Part shown: positions 53,361-62,369 of the stretch, in pieces | Position numbering within the stretch: position 1 is the stretch's first letter | Layout: every line of letters starts with the position of its first letter | Assembly: GCF_001510665.1 (NCBI RefSeq) | Contig: NZ_LMTI01000005.1 | Coordinates: 44,559-108,558 of the forward strand | From: Bacillus sp. FJAT-27445 | GTDB taxonomy: Bacteria > Bacillota > Bacilli > Bacillales > Cytobacillaceae | Direction of reading: 5' to 3' | Length of the DNA: 64,000 nucleotides | Made by a program: the position numbers and the translations under genes | The notes under the pieces: model-generated | Database searches by the model: none | What the model was told of the DNA's origin: nothing | The model's input: the letters and a program-made list of their open reading frames with translations, nothing else

Positions 53361-54390
53361 TTGACTGGGTAACTTTCGTATACGTACGCGATTTTTGTTC
53401 GAAAAAATCAGACTTTGTCTCATTGATCATTTCGTCACTGAAGACATGGATCCAGGGCATTGAATTGTCCCTGTCCTCATAGAGGTTTTTTAAACCCAGC
53501 TGGCGGAGGCGCTTATTGGCCAAATACTCGACATAGCCCTCAAATTCAGCCAGGTTAATCCCGTTTATATCCTTCAGGATTGCGGCAGCCCATTCTTTTT
53601 CCAGCTCCACTGCTATACTTATTGCTTCGTAAATATACTGGACATTTTTTTCGGTATTAAGGTCTGGATTTTCTGTGAGGAGAATCCGGATGAATTGTGA
53701 AATAAAATAGGCATGCTGCATTTCATCCCGCTGGATATAGCTGATCATCGTGCTCGTCTTCAGCATCTTTTGATGGCGGGCAAGATTATAGAAAAATGCA
53801 AACCCCGCATAAAAATAGATACCCTCCAGTATTATTGAGTTTACCCCAAGCTCCAGCAAATACTGAGGGGAAGGATTTTGGCGGAATTGTTCATAGGCAT
53901 TCAAAATTTGCCTGTTTCTTTTTTGAACAATTGGATCTGCCTTTGCTTCATTGAATCTTTTATTCTGTTCACTCACTGGCACCAATGAACTCAAAATATA
54001 GGAATACGATTCGTTATGGACGGCTTCCTGCTGGGAAATAACCGCAAATATCGCTTTGAAACTGGAATCAGTTACATAGTCCATTACTTGGCTCATCGTC
54101 GGGGTTTGCAGGCTGTCTAGAGAGGCAAGCTGAGTGTTAACCCGAAGGAAAATATCCTGTTCGACAGCCGAAAGTGAATCCCATTGCTTGATATCATCCT
54201 GCATATTAATCTCCTGGGCTTTCCAGAAGTTTGACAGCAGTGTCTGGTATAGATCATACATTTGCGGATAGGCGATGTCATTCCAATTGAGCAGTCCTGA
54301 TGACTGGCCGTTAATGATTCCAGTTGAGCGATTGGGCTCATCGTGGTTTAATAAGTTGCTTTTCTTCAAGGGTGCATAAATCTCCATCAT
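53341..54390 (-). CDS. Ribonucleotide reductase class I beta subunit
   Basis: A 349-residue R2 protein that houses the radical cofactor. Ligand pattern: Asp in LASLDSLQT, Glu and His in QQEAVHNESY with the radical tyrosine 4 residues after the His, Glu in ILEGIYFY, Glu and His in RDEMQHAYF. The C-terminal tail (QSNGFDEL) should dock on the alpha subunit. ATG 54390 has AAAGGAGAACG upstream. A 465-bp repeat-rich gap separates it from the alpha gene, which is otherwise in the same operon. Confidence 0.92.
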   Translation of the reverse strand: MMEIYAPLKKSNLLNHDEPNRSTGIINGQSSGLLNWNDIAYPQMYDLYQTLLSNFWKAQEINMQDDIKQWDSLSAVEQDIFLRVNTQLASLDSLQTPTMSQVMDYVTDSSFKAIFAVISQQEAVHNESYSYILSSLVPVSEQNKRFNEAKADPIVQKRNRQILNAYEQFRQNPSPQYLLELGVNSIILEGIYFYAGFAFFYNLARHQKMLKTSTMISYIQRDEMQHAYFISQFIRILLTENPDLNTEKNVQYIYEAISIAVELEKEWAAAILKDINGINLAEFEGYVEYLANKRLRQLGLKNLYEDRDNSMPWIHVFSDEMINETKSDFFEQKSRTYTKVTQSNGFDEL

Positions 54391-54426
54391 CGTTCTCCTT
54401 TCGTTGAAACAAAAGAATTTTAAAAA

Positions 54427-54854
54427 TTTGTCTAGCTCCACAAGGAACGCTACGGCAGCAAAGCATCGCACGAAGGAAAAGTGTTCTTCTTTTCCGAGGA
54501 GCGCCCAGCGCCTAGTGTACTTCGGTCCCCTCGCTACGATAAGTCAACATCGATTCGCTTTCGCTCATCGTGTTTCCTTTATCCCACCGTTAAGGGATAG
54601 TAAGCCCTAAAGGGCAACTATCCCTAAAGGTCCGATTCGTGAGATACAGTGAAACTTGCCGCTGGGTTTTTCAGCGGCATAGTTGAACCAATCGGAATCG
54701 TAATGCCGCTTGGCCGGCGCGAAGGCGGCGGGTTTAGCGGCAGTAGATTCGGACTAACCATCAGCGGAAAACCACCGCTGATGGAAGTTTCACTTTATCT
54801 CCATCGGGGCCCTCCAGTCCATACGGCGCTAAACGGGCGCTTGCGCTTTTCTAC
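54427..54854. repeat. Composite dispersed repeat between the alpha and beta genes
   Basis: Same subfamily as 11391-11539 (shared from CGCCCAGCGCCTAGTG onward and ending GCGCTTGCGCTTTTC), with an extra 5' module containing CTTTTCCTTCG-type hairpins related to copy B. Interrupted by the element at 54584-54799. It fills the whole gap 54391-54854. Confidence 0.85.
54584..54799. mobile_element. Nested non-coding insertion with 7-bp duplication (MITE-like)
   Basis: Compared with the empty site at 11480-11486, this copy has CTTTATC on both sides (54577-54583 and 54793-54799) of about 209 bp of extra sequence. The right part, 54649-54792, has inverted ends GTGAAACTT / AAGTTTCA and hairpins CCGCTGggtttttCAGCGG and CATCAGCGGaaaaCCACCGCTGATG. 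The left part has a separate AGGGATAG/CTATCCCT hairpin. No transposase. Confidence 0.7.
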
Positions 54855-57143
54855 CTAGCTATGGCACGCTTCACATTCCTGGATTTCTTCCTGTGATGTA
54901 CTCCTTACATAGTAAGTGGTCTTTAGGCCCTGTTCCCATGCCTCCAAATGCAGGTTCAAAAGCTCTTTTGCTTTAATGTCGTGCCGTACATAGAGATTGA
55001 AGCTGATTGACTGGTCGATATGCCGCTGCCGTTTTGCATTTTGCCGGATGCTCCATACCTGGTCGAGTTCATGCCTTGCGCGCAGGTAAAAATTATAGGT
55101 GATATGGTTCAGGTCTGGAGCTGTCACTTTGAATTTGAAATTTTTCTTTTCCTCCGCGTATTCAACGGAATAAAGAGGGTCGATTCCATCCGTTGAGCCG
55201 CCGATTTTGGCTGTCGAGGAGTTTGGCGCAACTGCCATCAGCCACCCATTGCGGACTCCATGTTCCTGGACTTCAACCTTCAGTTCCCTCCAGCGGCTGG
55301 AAGAGTAATTCCTCCGCTCAAAGTATTTTCCCGTTTCCCATTCGGATCCATGGAATTTGCTGTAGGAGCCTTTTTCCTTTGCAAGTTCCATGGAGGCGCG
55401 AATTGTACAGTAGGCAATGTCTTCATAGAGCTTATCGGCATATTCAACAGCGTCGCCGCTTTCCCAGTGGATTCCCCTGAGGGCGAGGAGGTGGTGCCAC
55501 CCGAATGTGCCAAGCCCAACCGCCCTGAATTTTTGGTTCGTCTGCTGGGCCTGGCCAACAGGAATGGTATTTAAATCGATTGCATTGTCTAGCATTCTTA
55601 CTTGAATTGTAATCAACCTATCTAGTACTTCTGCCGGAACGGCTTTTGATAGATTGATGGAGGATAGGTTGCAGACGACAAAATCACCTGGCCTGCGGAC
55701 GATCACAATGTCTCCATCCTTGTTAAAAAATTCTTTTACAATCGAGGTAGGGGACATATTTTGCGCAATTTCAGTGCATAAATTGCTGCAATAGATCGAA
55801 GTCCTGCCTTCCCCGGAAAGGTGTTTGTTCGGGTTTTGCCTGTTCACTTCATCCCTGTAAAACATATAGGGGGTGCCTGTTTCAAGCTGTGCGACCATAA
55901 TCCTTGCCATAATATCCATCGCCCGGTACGTTTTCCTCGGCAAAAGCGGATTGTTTACCGCTTCGTAATATTTTTCAGTGAACAACCTTCTGTCCTTTTC
56001 ATCATAAAAGTCCTCTAGGCCAAGCGAATGCCCATCTCCATCGTACCAGCCCATTAGCTGCTTCACCTGGTAAGGGCAAAAGGTGTGCCATTCGCCAATG
56101 CTTCTGCCGTTTTCGTCGGTTTCCAGCAGCTTTTCCATGAAAAGGTCCGGAATTGCTACCCCAGTAAAAATATCGTGAGCCTTCCTTCTTTCGTCGCCGT
56201 TGTTCGTTTTTAAATCGAGGAATCCATTCATGATATCTTTATGGAAAATATCAAGGTAAATAGCGATGGCGCCTTGCCTTTGCCCAAGCTGGTCGACGCT
56301 GACGGCAGTATCGTTGATTAGCCTTATCCACGGCACTACACCGGAAGACATGCCTTTGAAACCTTTAATATCGGAACCAAGGGCACGTACTTTTCCAAAA
56401 TAAATGCCGATTCCGCCGCCATCCTTGCTTAAGCGCGCGATATCCCAATTGTTCAGGTAAATGCCATCAAGCGAGTCCTCAACCGTGTCAATAAAACAAG
56501 ATGAAAGCTGACCGTAGTTTTTCCCCGCATTGGAGAGGGTAGGGGTAGCAACAGTCATATATAAATTGCTCATCGCCCAATAGGCCTCTTTGACAAGTTC
56601 GAGCCTTTTCGCTTTGTCTTCTTGCATCATCAGCGTCATGGCAATGACCATAAACCGTTCCTGCGGGAGCTCGAATAGATTACGTGCATAGTCTCTGGCA
56701 AGATAACGATCCGCAAACAAAAATAATCCTATGTAGGTAAAAAGCTTGTCTCTTGCCGGCTCTATCTCCCGTGATAACTCATCAATCTCTTCTTTTGAAT
56801 AAGAGTTTAAAAGAGATGGGGAATAAATCTTCATTTCGGTAAGTTTCGTTATCAGGCTGTAAAAGCTGCCGTATTTCAACTCGCTAGAATAACTACGGGT
56901 TTCAGCCGCTTCCCTGTATAATTGCTCCAGGTAAATTCGGGCGGCAACGAATGTCCAGTCCGGCTGGTCAATGGTGATATTGTTCAACGCGTAATACAAA
57001 GCCTGCTGGCCGGCTTCATTTTCGGAAGCCTCCAATTCTATCAAGTTATCTTTTATCTGTGAACAGTCCAAACCATACTCTTCAGCCGTTTCTTCAAGAG
57101 CCTGCAATATGCTTGAATTCCCAGCTTGTAGTTGTTTTCCCAT
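54855..57143 (-). CDS. Ribonucleotide reductase class I alpha subunit
   Basis: A 762-residue R1 protein that reduces ribonucleoside diphosphates. Active-site residues: Cys in QLSSCFID, N-C-E triad in CSNLCTEI, Cys in VCNLSSINL, radical-path Tyr pair in KTTYYVRS, and the C-terminal redox pair CEAC. The N-terminus is short and a full ATP-cone is not obvious, so overall activity control by ATP/dATP may be absent. ATG 57143 (third of three in a row) is best spaced from GGAGG. Preceded by a cobalamin riboswitch and NrdR-type boxes. Confidence 0.93.
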   Translation of the reverse strand: MGKQLQAGNSSILQALEETAEEYGLDCSQIKDNLIELEASENEAGQQALYYALNNITIDQPDWTFVAARIYLEQLYREAAETRSYSSELKYGSFYSLITKLTEMKIYSPSLLNSYSKEEIDELSREIEPARDKLFTYIGLFLFADRYLARDYARNLFELPQERFMVIAMTLMMQEDKAKRLELVKEAYWAMSNLYMTVATPTLSNAGKNYGQLSSCFIDTVEDSLDGIYLNNWDIARLSKDGGGIGIYFGKVRALGSDIKGFKGMSSGVVPWIRLINDTAVSVDQLGQRQGAIAIYLDIFHKDIMNGFLDLKTNNGDERRKAHDIFTGVAIPDLFMEKLLETDENGRSIGEWHTFCPYQVKQLMGWYDGDGHSLGLEDFYDEKDRRLFTEKYYEAVNNPLLPRKTYRAMDIMARIMVAQLETGTPYMFYRDEVNRQNPNKHLSGEGRTSIYCSNLCTEIAQNMSPTSIVKEFFNKDGDIVIVRRPGDFVVCNLSSINLSKAVPAEVLDRLITIQVRMLDNAIDLNTIPVGQAQQTNQKFRAVGLGTFGWHHLLALRGIHWESGDAVEYADKLYEDIAYCTIRASMELAKEKGSYSKFHGSEWETGKYFERRNYSSSRWRELKVEVQEHGVRNGWLMAVAPNSSTAKIGGSTDGIDPLYSVEYAEEKKNFKFKVTAPDLNHITYNFYLRARHELDQVWSIRQNAKRQRHIDQSISFNLYVRHDIKAKELLNLHLEAWEQGLKTTYYVRSTSQEEIQECEACHS

Positions 57144-57164
57144 CATCATCCCTCCAAAAAAATA

Positions 57165-57300
57165 AATAAAAAAATCCGCTCATGAACTGAGCGGATGAAA
57201 CGATCACATCAAAAGGAGGGAAGAGATACTGAAGCAATAACCTGCCTTCTGATTGCCATCGTTTCATCTTCCCAATCCCCGAGGAAGTGAAACAGCTTAA
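57165..57300 (-). terminator. Expression platform of the riboswitch with intrinsic terminator
   Basis: On the minus strand, after the aptamer, GATGAAACGAT (near 57269) can pair with ATCGTTTCATC (near 57197), and the hairpin CCGCTCA / TGAGCGG with ATTTTTTTATTT follows (to 57165), ending just before the GGAGG of the alpha gene. The alternative stems are suited to transcription attenuation. Confidence 0.75.
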
Positions 57301-57475
57301 GAGAGGACAGGTCTCCTGACTCATGCGTCATCCTACTCTGGACCCTTCCCTTACAGGCACCTTTTTAAAGCACGTTGTAAAGTGGTTTGTCCATTTCGTC
57401 TGCATTTACAGTTGCGGGGGCAGTTCCGGATTCTCACCGGATTCCCTATTAAGCCTAACGGCATCCAATCTCAAG
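57300..57475 (-). ncRNA. Cobalamin (B12) riboswitch aptamer
   Basis: Minus-strand sequence has the conserved cobalamin-aptamer core: GGGAATCCGGTGAGAATCCGG, CTGCCCCCGCAACTGTAA, and the B12 box GAGTCAGGAGACCTGTCC. Order and spacing fit the family. It lies in the leader of the class I ribonucleotide reductase operon. Confidence 0.93.
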
Positions 57476-57478
57476 GCA

Positions 57479-57526
57479 ATACTATATATAGTTATATCGA
57501 TTTGGTTTTGTATCAATATATTGAAT
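57479..57526. promoter_or_regulatory. Two NrdR-type boxes overlapping the RNR promoter
   Basis: Palindromes ACTATATATAGT (57481-57492) and TCAATATATTGA (57513-57524) match the NrdR box pattern (acaCwATATwGtgt), centres 32 bp apart, three helical turns, the usual spacing. On the minus strand TTGATA within the distal box may be the -35. Confidence 0.65.
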
Positions 57527-57610
57527 ATGTTCTCTATGGTATCTGAATCACTCCTGGTTGGCAAGCAAAAAATATTTTCTTTTTTAAAAATGCGTTTTAA
57601 ACCAGCGCCT

Positions 57611-57681
57611 GAACTGTCTTATTAATGAAGACACCTTCGAAGGGAAAATGCATTCAAAACTGTCTTCATTACCTTGATGAA
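57611..57681. repeat. Isolated copies of the 31.3-kb palindromic unit
   Basis: CATTCAAAACTGTCTTCAT (57651-57669) is identical to part of the 52-bp unit at 31334, followed by a diverged second arm; a partial relative AACTGTCTT/AAGACA lies at 57612-57633. It abuts the methyltransferase stop codon. Confidence 0.7.
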
Positions 57682-58398
57682 TTATGCCCTTCTTTTGAAA
57701 AGTGCAGTCCAAAGACCATTTACGCCAAAAAGCCCTTCATCCTCGTTCGCTTGCTTCATTTTCCTCAATTCAACAGCCTCAAAGTCCCGAAAAACATATC
57801 TTATTTTTTCTTCTGTAAATCCGAGGCCTCCCTGCATCGTCCGGAGCTTGTATACCTCGAGGTCTGAAAGAGAAGAACCGCCAAGTTCCCCGCCTTCGAC
57901 AAAGCAGGTAAGACCAAAGTGTCCTCCCGGCTTCAATGCATTTGCAACCAGCTCAAGGTAGCCCATTCTCCGATGCGGGGGAATGTGATGAAAACACCCG
58001 GAATCATAAACAAAATCATAGCTTCCATCTACTAAGTTAAATTCAAAAATATTGCCAAGAATGAAATTCACATCGGTTCTATGTTGTCTGGCCCTTTCCA
58101 TTCCCCATTCCAAAGCTTCACGAGACGAATCAATCGCATCTACTTGGTACCCCATTTGGGCAAGAAAAAAAGCGTTACGCCCAGGGCCGCAGCCAAGTTC
58201 AAGCACAGTCCCGGGAGTTATAAGCCCTTTTTTAAAATAGCCTACGAGATTTTCATCAGGAAGATTCCTGAAAAAAGGGACGTTCCGATCCCGATTGGCA
58301 TAAAACTCGTCCCAATTGAACTTGGATTCCTCTCTTAACAGCTCATCAAGCATGAAAAGAAGTTCATCGTTGCTTGAGATTATTGTTGCCATCAACAT
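57682..58398 (-). CDS. Class I SAM-dependent methyltransferase
   Basis: A 238-residue Rossmann methyltransferase (Methyltransf_11/25 type). SAM-binding motif I VLELGCGPGRNAFFLA, acidic loop VDAIDSS, motif YDFVYDSGCFHHIP and LKPGGHFGLTCF. The YDSGCFHHI block is like thiopurine/tellurite-type methyltransferases, which fits metalloid or thiol methylation, but the substrate is not determined. Start is uncertain among several close codons; ATG 58398 is chosen. Confidence 0.85.
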   Translation of the reverse strand: MLMATIISSNDELLFMLDELLREESKFNWDEFYANRDRNVPFFRNLPDENLVGYFKKGLITPGTVLELGCGPGRNAFFLAQMGYQVDAIDSSREALEWGMERARQHRTDVNFILGNIFEFNLVDGSYDFVYDSGCFHHIPPHRRMGYLELVANALKPGGHFGLTCFVEGGELGGSSLSDLEVYKLRTMQGGLGFTEEKIRYVFRDFEAVELRKMKQANEDEGLFGVNGLWTALFKRRA

Positions 58399-58927
58399 CA
58401 CCACTTTCCGAATCGTATACTATTCCATTCTACCTTTAACACTATTAATTTCCATTACAGTGTTATTAAGGGAATATTAATAATTCTAATCTACCCTAAG
58501 CGGAGGGGGAGGACAAATAAAACTTTTAGTGTATATGCTGGCTCGTTTTTACGGTTTTAGGATCATTCTAATGTGATTGTCTTTTGAATAAAAAGAATGG
58601 CTTAGGAATGCTGGAAGCCATGCTAAATGAGGTGGCCAATTTTATATTTTATTATAATTTATTACAAATATTACAAATATGACAAACGGTTTTGAGGCTA
58701 TTTCACTGTACGGCTCTAGTGGAAGAAAGGAGGGGGCAACTATCTATCATAGGTAAATGTACTTGGATGATAGGAGTTGATTTTACGAGAAATGGTTCAA
58801 TCGTTTAGTACAAGGCTATTTGCCGTGGCGTATACATACAGTACATCCTGTAAAAGAACTGAACAAGGAGGGGAAGGTTTAAACGAAAGCTACGATTAAC
58901 CTCTAAAAAGAGAGGATTGCATAGGTA
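58399..58927. other. 530-bp intergenic region
   Basis: AT-rich, with the divergent promoters of the methyltransferase and the ArsB-like gene expected here. AAGGAGGGG at 58865-58873 is not followed by a usable frame. A small hairpin CCTCTaaaaagAGAGG (58900-58915) sits just before the ArsB-like start. No known riboswitch or gene recognised. Confidence 0.4.
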
Positions 58928-60289
58928 ATGGGCACTGAAGTGTTCGTAACGATTATTTCTTTTATTTTGACAATGCTTTTTATATTCTGGAGGCCTAAAG
59001 GATTAAATGAAGCAATTCCTTCAACAATCGGGGCACTGGCAGTAGTCTTTTGGGGAAATATCACTCTGGCAAACTTAATGGATATTAGCTCGAAGGTAAG
59101 TGGTGCGGCGATTACCATCATATCAACCATTGTCATGGTGCTTGTACTAGAGAGTGTCGGTTTCTTTACATGGTCGATTGCGGTCCTTTCAAATCTTGCG
59201 CGGGGAAATGGCAGAAGATTGTTTTGGCTGACGAATCTATTTTGCTTCCTGATGACCGTTTTCTTCAATAATGATGGAAGCATTCTTATCACCACTCCAA
59301 TTTTAATACTTCTATTAAAAAAGCTTAAACTGAAAAGGCGCCAGAAAATCCCCTACCTTTTAAGCGGAGCCTTAATTGCAACCGCTTCAAGTGCACCCAT
59401 AGGAGTAAGCAATATCGTCAACCTTATTGCCTTGAAAATAATAGGGATGGATCTTTATCTTCATACGCTACTCATGTTTGTTCCAGGAATACTTGGGTTA
59501 CTATTTTTAACTGCGCTCCTTTATCTTGTATTCAAAAATGACATTCCCCTTAAAATAGTGCATATCACCCTGACAAGTGATTTAAAAGAACACCACTATC
59601 ATCCGCTTCAGGATAATCCTTTAGCATCGGAACATAAAAAGCAAAAGAAAATCATGATTGGAATTTTGATGTTTGTCTTTTTAATAAGAGTGGGCCTCTT
59701 TATTGCTTCCTATGTTGGTATTCCAATGGAAATAATCGCAGTCCTTGGCTCGGTTCTTCTTTTGGGGTGGAGGTGGATTTACCTGAAGGTGCCCCCTGGG
59801 GATATGGCTGCAAAGACGCCCTGGCATATTTTAATCTTTGCATACACAATGTATATTTTGATTTATGGCCTTCATAATATAGGGCTGACTGACATCCTTA
59901 TCGTCCATCTCCATGGATGGGTAAATGAAAGCCTATTCCACGCCAGTTTAGTAATGGGTGGTACCCTTTCAATTATTTCAAACATATTCAATAATCACCC
60001 AGCCTTGATGATAGGTACATTGGCGCTTACAAATATGGGGTTGGATCCAATCACCGTAAAGACTGTTTATCTAGCAAATATCATTGGAAGTGATATAGGA
60101 GCGTTATTCCTTCCAATCGGAACGCTGGCAACATTAATGTGGATGCATATTTTGAAAAAAGGAAAGGTTGCAATCAGCTGGGCGGAATATATTCGTGTCA
60201 CGGTCAGGGTTATCCCTGCAACCGTTCTGTTTACCCTGGTAATTTTATATCTGTGGATTGAGCTTGTATTTAATGGAAAGTCACTCTAA
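58928..60289 (+). CDS. Second ArsB/NhaD-family transporter
   Basis: A 453-residue membrane protein of the same superfamily as the ArsB at 49714, with matching blocks FFNNDGSILITTPILILLL, GVSNIVNLIALK and a C-terminal NIIGSDIGALFLPIGTLATLMWMHIL, but clearly diverged and with a His-rich cytoplasmic loop (KEHHYHPLQD). About 11 membrane segments. It may export arsenite, antimonite or another anion. It stands alone, without arsR or arsC. The ribosome binding site is weak (AGAGAGGA 12 nt upstream). Confidence 0.85.
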   Translation: MGTEVFVTIISFILTMLFIFWRPKGLNEAIPSTIGALAVVFWGNITLANLMDISSKVSGAAITIISTIVMVLVLESVGFFTWSIAVLSNLARGNGRRLFWLTNLFCFLMTVFFNNDGSILITTPILILLLKKLKLKRRQKIPYLLSGALIATASSAPIGVSNIVNLIALKIIGMDLYLHTLLMFVPGILGLLFLTALLYLVFKNDIPLKIVHITLTSDLKEHHYHPLQDNPLASEHKKQKKIMIGILMFVFLIRVGLFIASYVGIPMEIIAVLGSVLLLGWRWIYLKVPPGDMAAKTPWHILIFAYTMYILIYGLHNIGLTDILIVHLHGWVNESLFHASLVMGGTLSIISNIFNNHPALMIGTLALTNMGLDPITVKTVYLANIIGSDIGALFLPIGTLATLMWMHILKKGKVAISWAEYIRVTVRVIPATVLFTLVILYLWIELVFNGKSL

Positions 60290-60360
60290 TGAAAGTTGAA
60301 TGGGAACATTACTACGCAAGGGGCATTGCCTGCACGGTGTTCCTTTTTCCCTTTTGAACG

Positions 60361-60399
60361 CCTTAAAGCCTGCCCTCCACACGTAGGACAGGTTTAAGG
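60361..60399. terminator. Possible terminator between convergent genes
   Basis: Imperfect hairpin CCTTAAAgCCTG / CAGGtTTAAGG without a good T-run; between the ArsB-like gene and the convergent coat gene. Confidence 0.45.
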
Positions 60400-60414
60400 T
60401 GCATTTTATAAAAA

Positions 60415-61083
60415 TTATGGCCAGTGAATCATTTTAATATGAGGTACTTTCCAGTAGATGGTTTCTCCGCTTGCAATATTTAATTCTGCTATATTATCAT
60501 GGATCAGTTTTAACAGTCCGATTTTTTTGGGATGGTCGCCCAGATCGAATACAACCAATTTTCCTTCAAGCTTTTTTAGCTGCTCCTCAAATGAGCGCTG
60601 CAATGGGATGCTGACAGGTTTTACGGGCAGTTCTTCGTTTGGAAGTGTATAAGGAGTTGAATTGGTTTGATAGGGTGTAAGCCATTTTAAATGATTTAAC
60701 GAGATTAACATCGTTTTGTAAATAGGAGAGTAGAAGACAAAATAATCATTTAGCACGCTAAGGATATATCCATGAATGGACTTGTTGCCTGTTACAAAAA
60801 TTTCAATAAATTTACCTTTGGCATTGGTAAGTGTCTTACGATAAGAAATTGATTTTGTTTCTTCGATTATAGGCATTTCAGGAGGTTCACCCTCATATTC
60901 AAGTTCAATCTGATCATCTGGCCGTAAATTATGAATATGTGAAAAAGGAATATACAAATAATCCTTCCCATTAAATAGAACAATAATGTCCTGGCCTATA
61001 TCGATAAGAATCCCCTGAAATAATGTCTTTCCAGAAATCTCAATTTCTAGCTTTTGCCCTTTTAAGGCTAAAACATTTTTCAC
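60415..61083 (-). CDS. Spore-coat-associated DUF2642-like protein
   Basis: A 222-residue protein made of three short beta-barrel (LSm-like) repeats, each with a strand pattern GKxLxGILIDIGxDxIVLFNG and a closing hydrophobic-His segment (YIPFSHIHNL, LISLNHLKWL, YWKVPHIKMIHW). The same repeat type builds CotB. GTG start with AAGGGGA 7 nt upstream. Adjacent to cotB and cotH, so it is probably a coat component made late in sporulation. Confidence 0.7.
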   Translation of the reverse strand: MKNVLALKGQKLEIEISGKTLFQGILIDIGQDIIVLFNGKDYLYIPFSHIHNLRPDDQIELEYEGEPPEMPIIEETKSISYRKTLTNAKGKFIEIFVTGNKSIHGYILSVLNDYFVFYSPIYKTMLISLNHLKWLTPYQTNSTPYTLPNEELPVKPVSIPLQRSFEEQLKKLEGKLVVFDLGDHPKKIGLLKLIHDNIAELNIASGETIYWKVPHIKMIHWP

Positions 61084-61223
61084 TTTTAATTCCCCTTTTC
61101 ACCAAAGAGAGGGCAGTTGGCAGGCTCTCTATAGTATAAACTCCAAGAAATATCTTATGGGCATTCTCATAAGTGCTCCAGGCATTCCGCATAATTGAAA
61201 TGCCTGGACTGTATGAACAGGGG

Positions 61224-62249
61224 TTATCTCGGCTTCCAAATATAATCGATCGTTTTAATAACTTTTTCGAAGTGATGGTCCATACAACTGCTTGAAGAGC
61301 TGCTTGAAGTTCTTCGGGAAGTTCTTCCGGAAGTTCTTCCGGAAGTTTTTCTGCCTGAACTTTTATGGTTCTTTTGGCCGCTTTGGATTGACATGGTTTC
61401 ATCGGAGGATTCGAATTCTTCGTTTTCTTCATTTTCTTCATTGGATGATTTTTGATGGGACTGTTTTGTTTTTTTAAAGGAGCCTTTTGGGCCGCAGCTT
61501 ATGTTTTTAATATGAAAGGGATTGATTCTTAAAACCTCATCATTATTGACAATTGTATAATGGCCACCCATTCCCTGGACGAGTACCCCTTCAACCGCTT
61601 GAGGCCCTCCCCTATTGATAGAAACCCATTTATGGCTCATCTTTTCGAATAAATCATGGAAATTATCTGCTTCAATAAATTCTGGAATGAGGACTTCCTG
61701 CCGGTCCTTTTCCCTTTGTTTGTGGTTCGATTCACTGATGCTCTTAATGTGGTGGATATTGTAATATACGACTCCATCATCCTCGGTCAATAAGGCGATA
61801 TAGGAACCTGAAACGGCCAGCACCATGCCACTCTTGGATTCCGGGCCTCCAAGGTTCATTTGTGCGTGTTTCCTGATAAAATGTTGCATTAATGCGTTGA
61901 AGCTTCCAGCACTATGAAACTCACAAGTATCAGGTTCTTCCTCATGGAAACGGTGCATGGAATTGGACTTGGTATTTTCACTGACACTTTGGAGATGTTC
62001 GGTACGGTAATAAACGATGGAAGGCTTTTTCTTATTCTTGTCCTTTTCCTTATCCTTATCCTTATTCTCATCCTTATCCTGGGCTTGGAGGCAGATATAG
62101 TCTGATTGAACATCCATTAATCTTCCTTTTTTACTTTCAGGGCCGCCCTTATACACTTGCACCTCCTGGCCAACTAGTGATCTTAGAAAGGAGTGATAGG
62201 AATCCAAGGGAGATGATTCCGAAGAATGTTTATTTTTTTTTCTTTCCAT
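61224..62249 (-). CDS. cotB: Spore coat protein CotB
   Basis: A 341-residue outer coat protein. Three repeats begin with GGPESKKGRL-type motifs (YKGGPESKKGRLMD, NLGGPESKSGMVL, NRGGPQAVEGVLV) and end in HHIKSIS-type segments, as in B. subtilis CotB. The first repeat has an inserted Lys/Asp/Glu tract (residues about 58-75). The C-terminal region is rich in Ser, Arg and Lys (SGRKTSGRT, TSSSSSSSC), the kind of substrate phosphorylated by CotH, and the protein ends TIDYIWKPR like B. subtilis CotB. AAGGAGG precedes the ATG. Confidence 0.93.
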   Translation of the reverse strand: MERKKNKHSSESSPLDSYHSFLRSLVGQEVQVYKGGPESKKGRLMDVQSDYICLQAQDKDENKDKDKEKDKNKKKPSIVYYRTEHLQSVSENTKSNSMHRFHEEEPDTCEFHSAGSFNALMQHFIRKHAQMNLGGPESKSGMVLAVSGSYIALLTEDDGVVYYNIHHIKSISESNHKQREKDRQEVLIPEFIEADNFHDLFEKMSHKWVSINRGGPQAVEGVLVQGMGGHYTIVNNDEVLRINPFHIKNISCGPKGSFKKTKQSHQKSSNEENEENEEFESSDETMSIQSGQKNHKSSGRKTSGRTSGRTSRRTSSSSSSSCMDHHFEKVIKTIDYIWKPR

Positions 62250-62369
62250 TTAATTTATTTCCTCCTTGTCATTTATCCATAGGGGATAGATATACTCCAT
62301 ATATACGTAACCTAGTATTGTGATGCATGAAGAATTGGCCTATTTAAATAAAACTTTGCCTTCTGCCTA

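Noticed and set aside
54649..54858. 69-codon frame inside the inserted repeat
   Set aside because: Composition follows the palindromes of the repeat and it has no ribosome binding site or family match.
57323..57625. 100-codon plus-strand frame
   Set aside because: It lies antisense to the cobalamin riboswitch and NrdR boxes, with no ribosome binding site; the RNA structure explains the sequence.
58860..58927. Possible riboswitch before the second ArsB-like gene
   Set aside because: Only one short hairpin is seen and the sequence does not match a riboswitch core I know.
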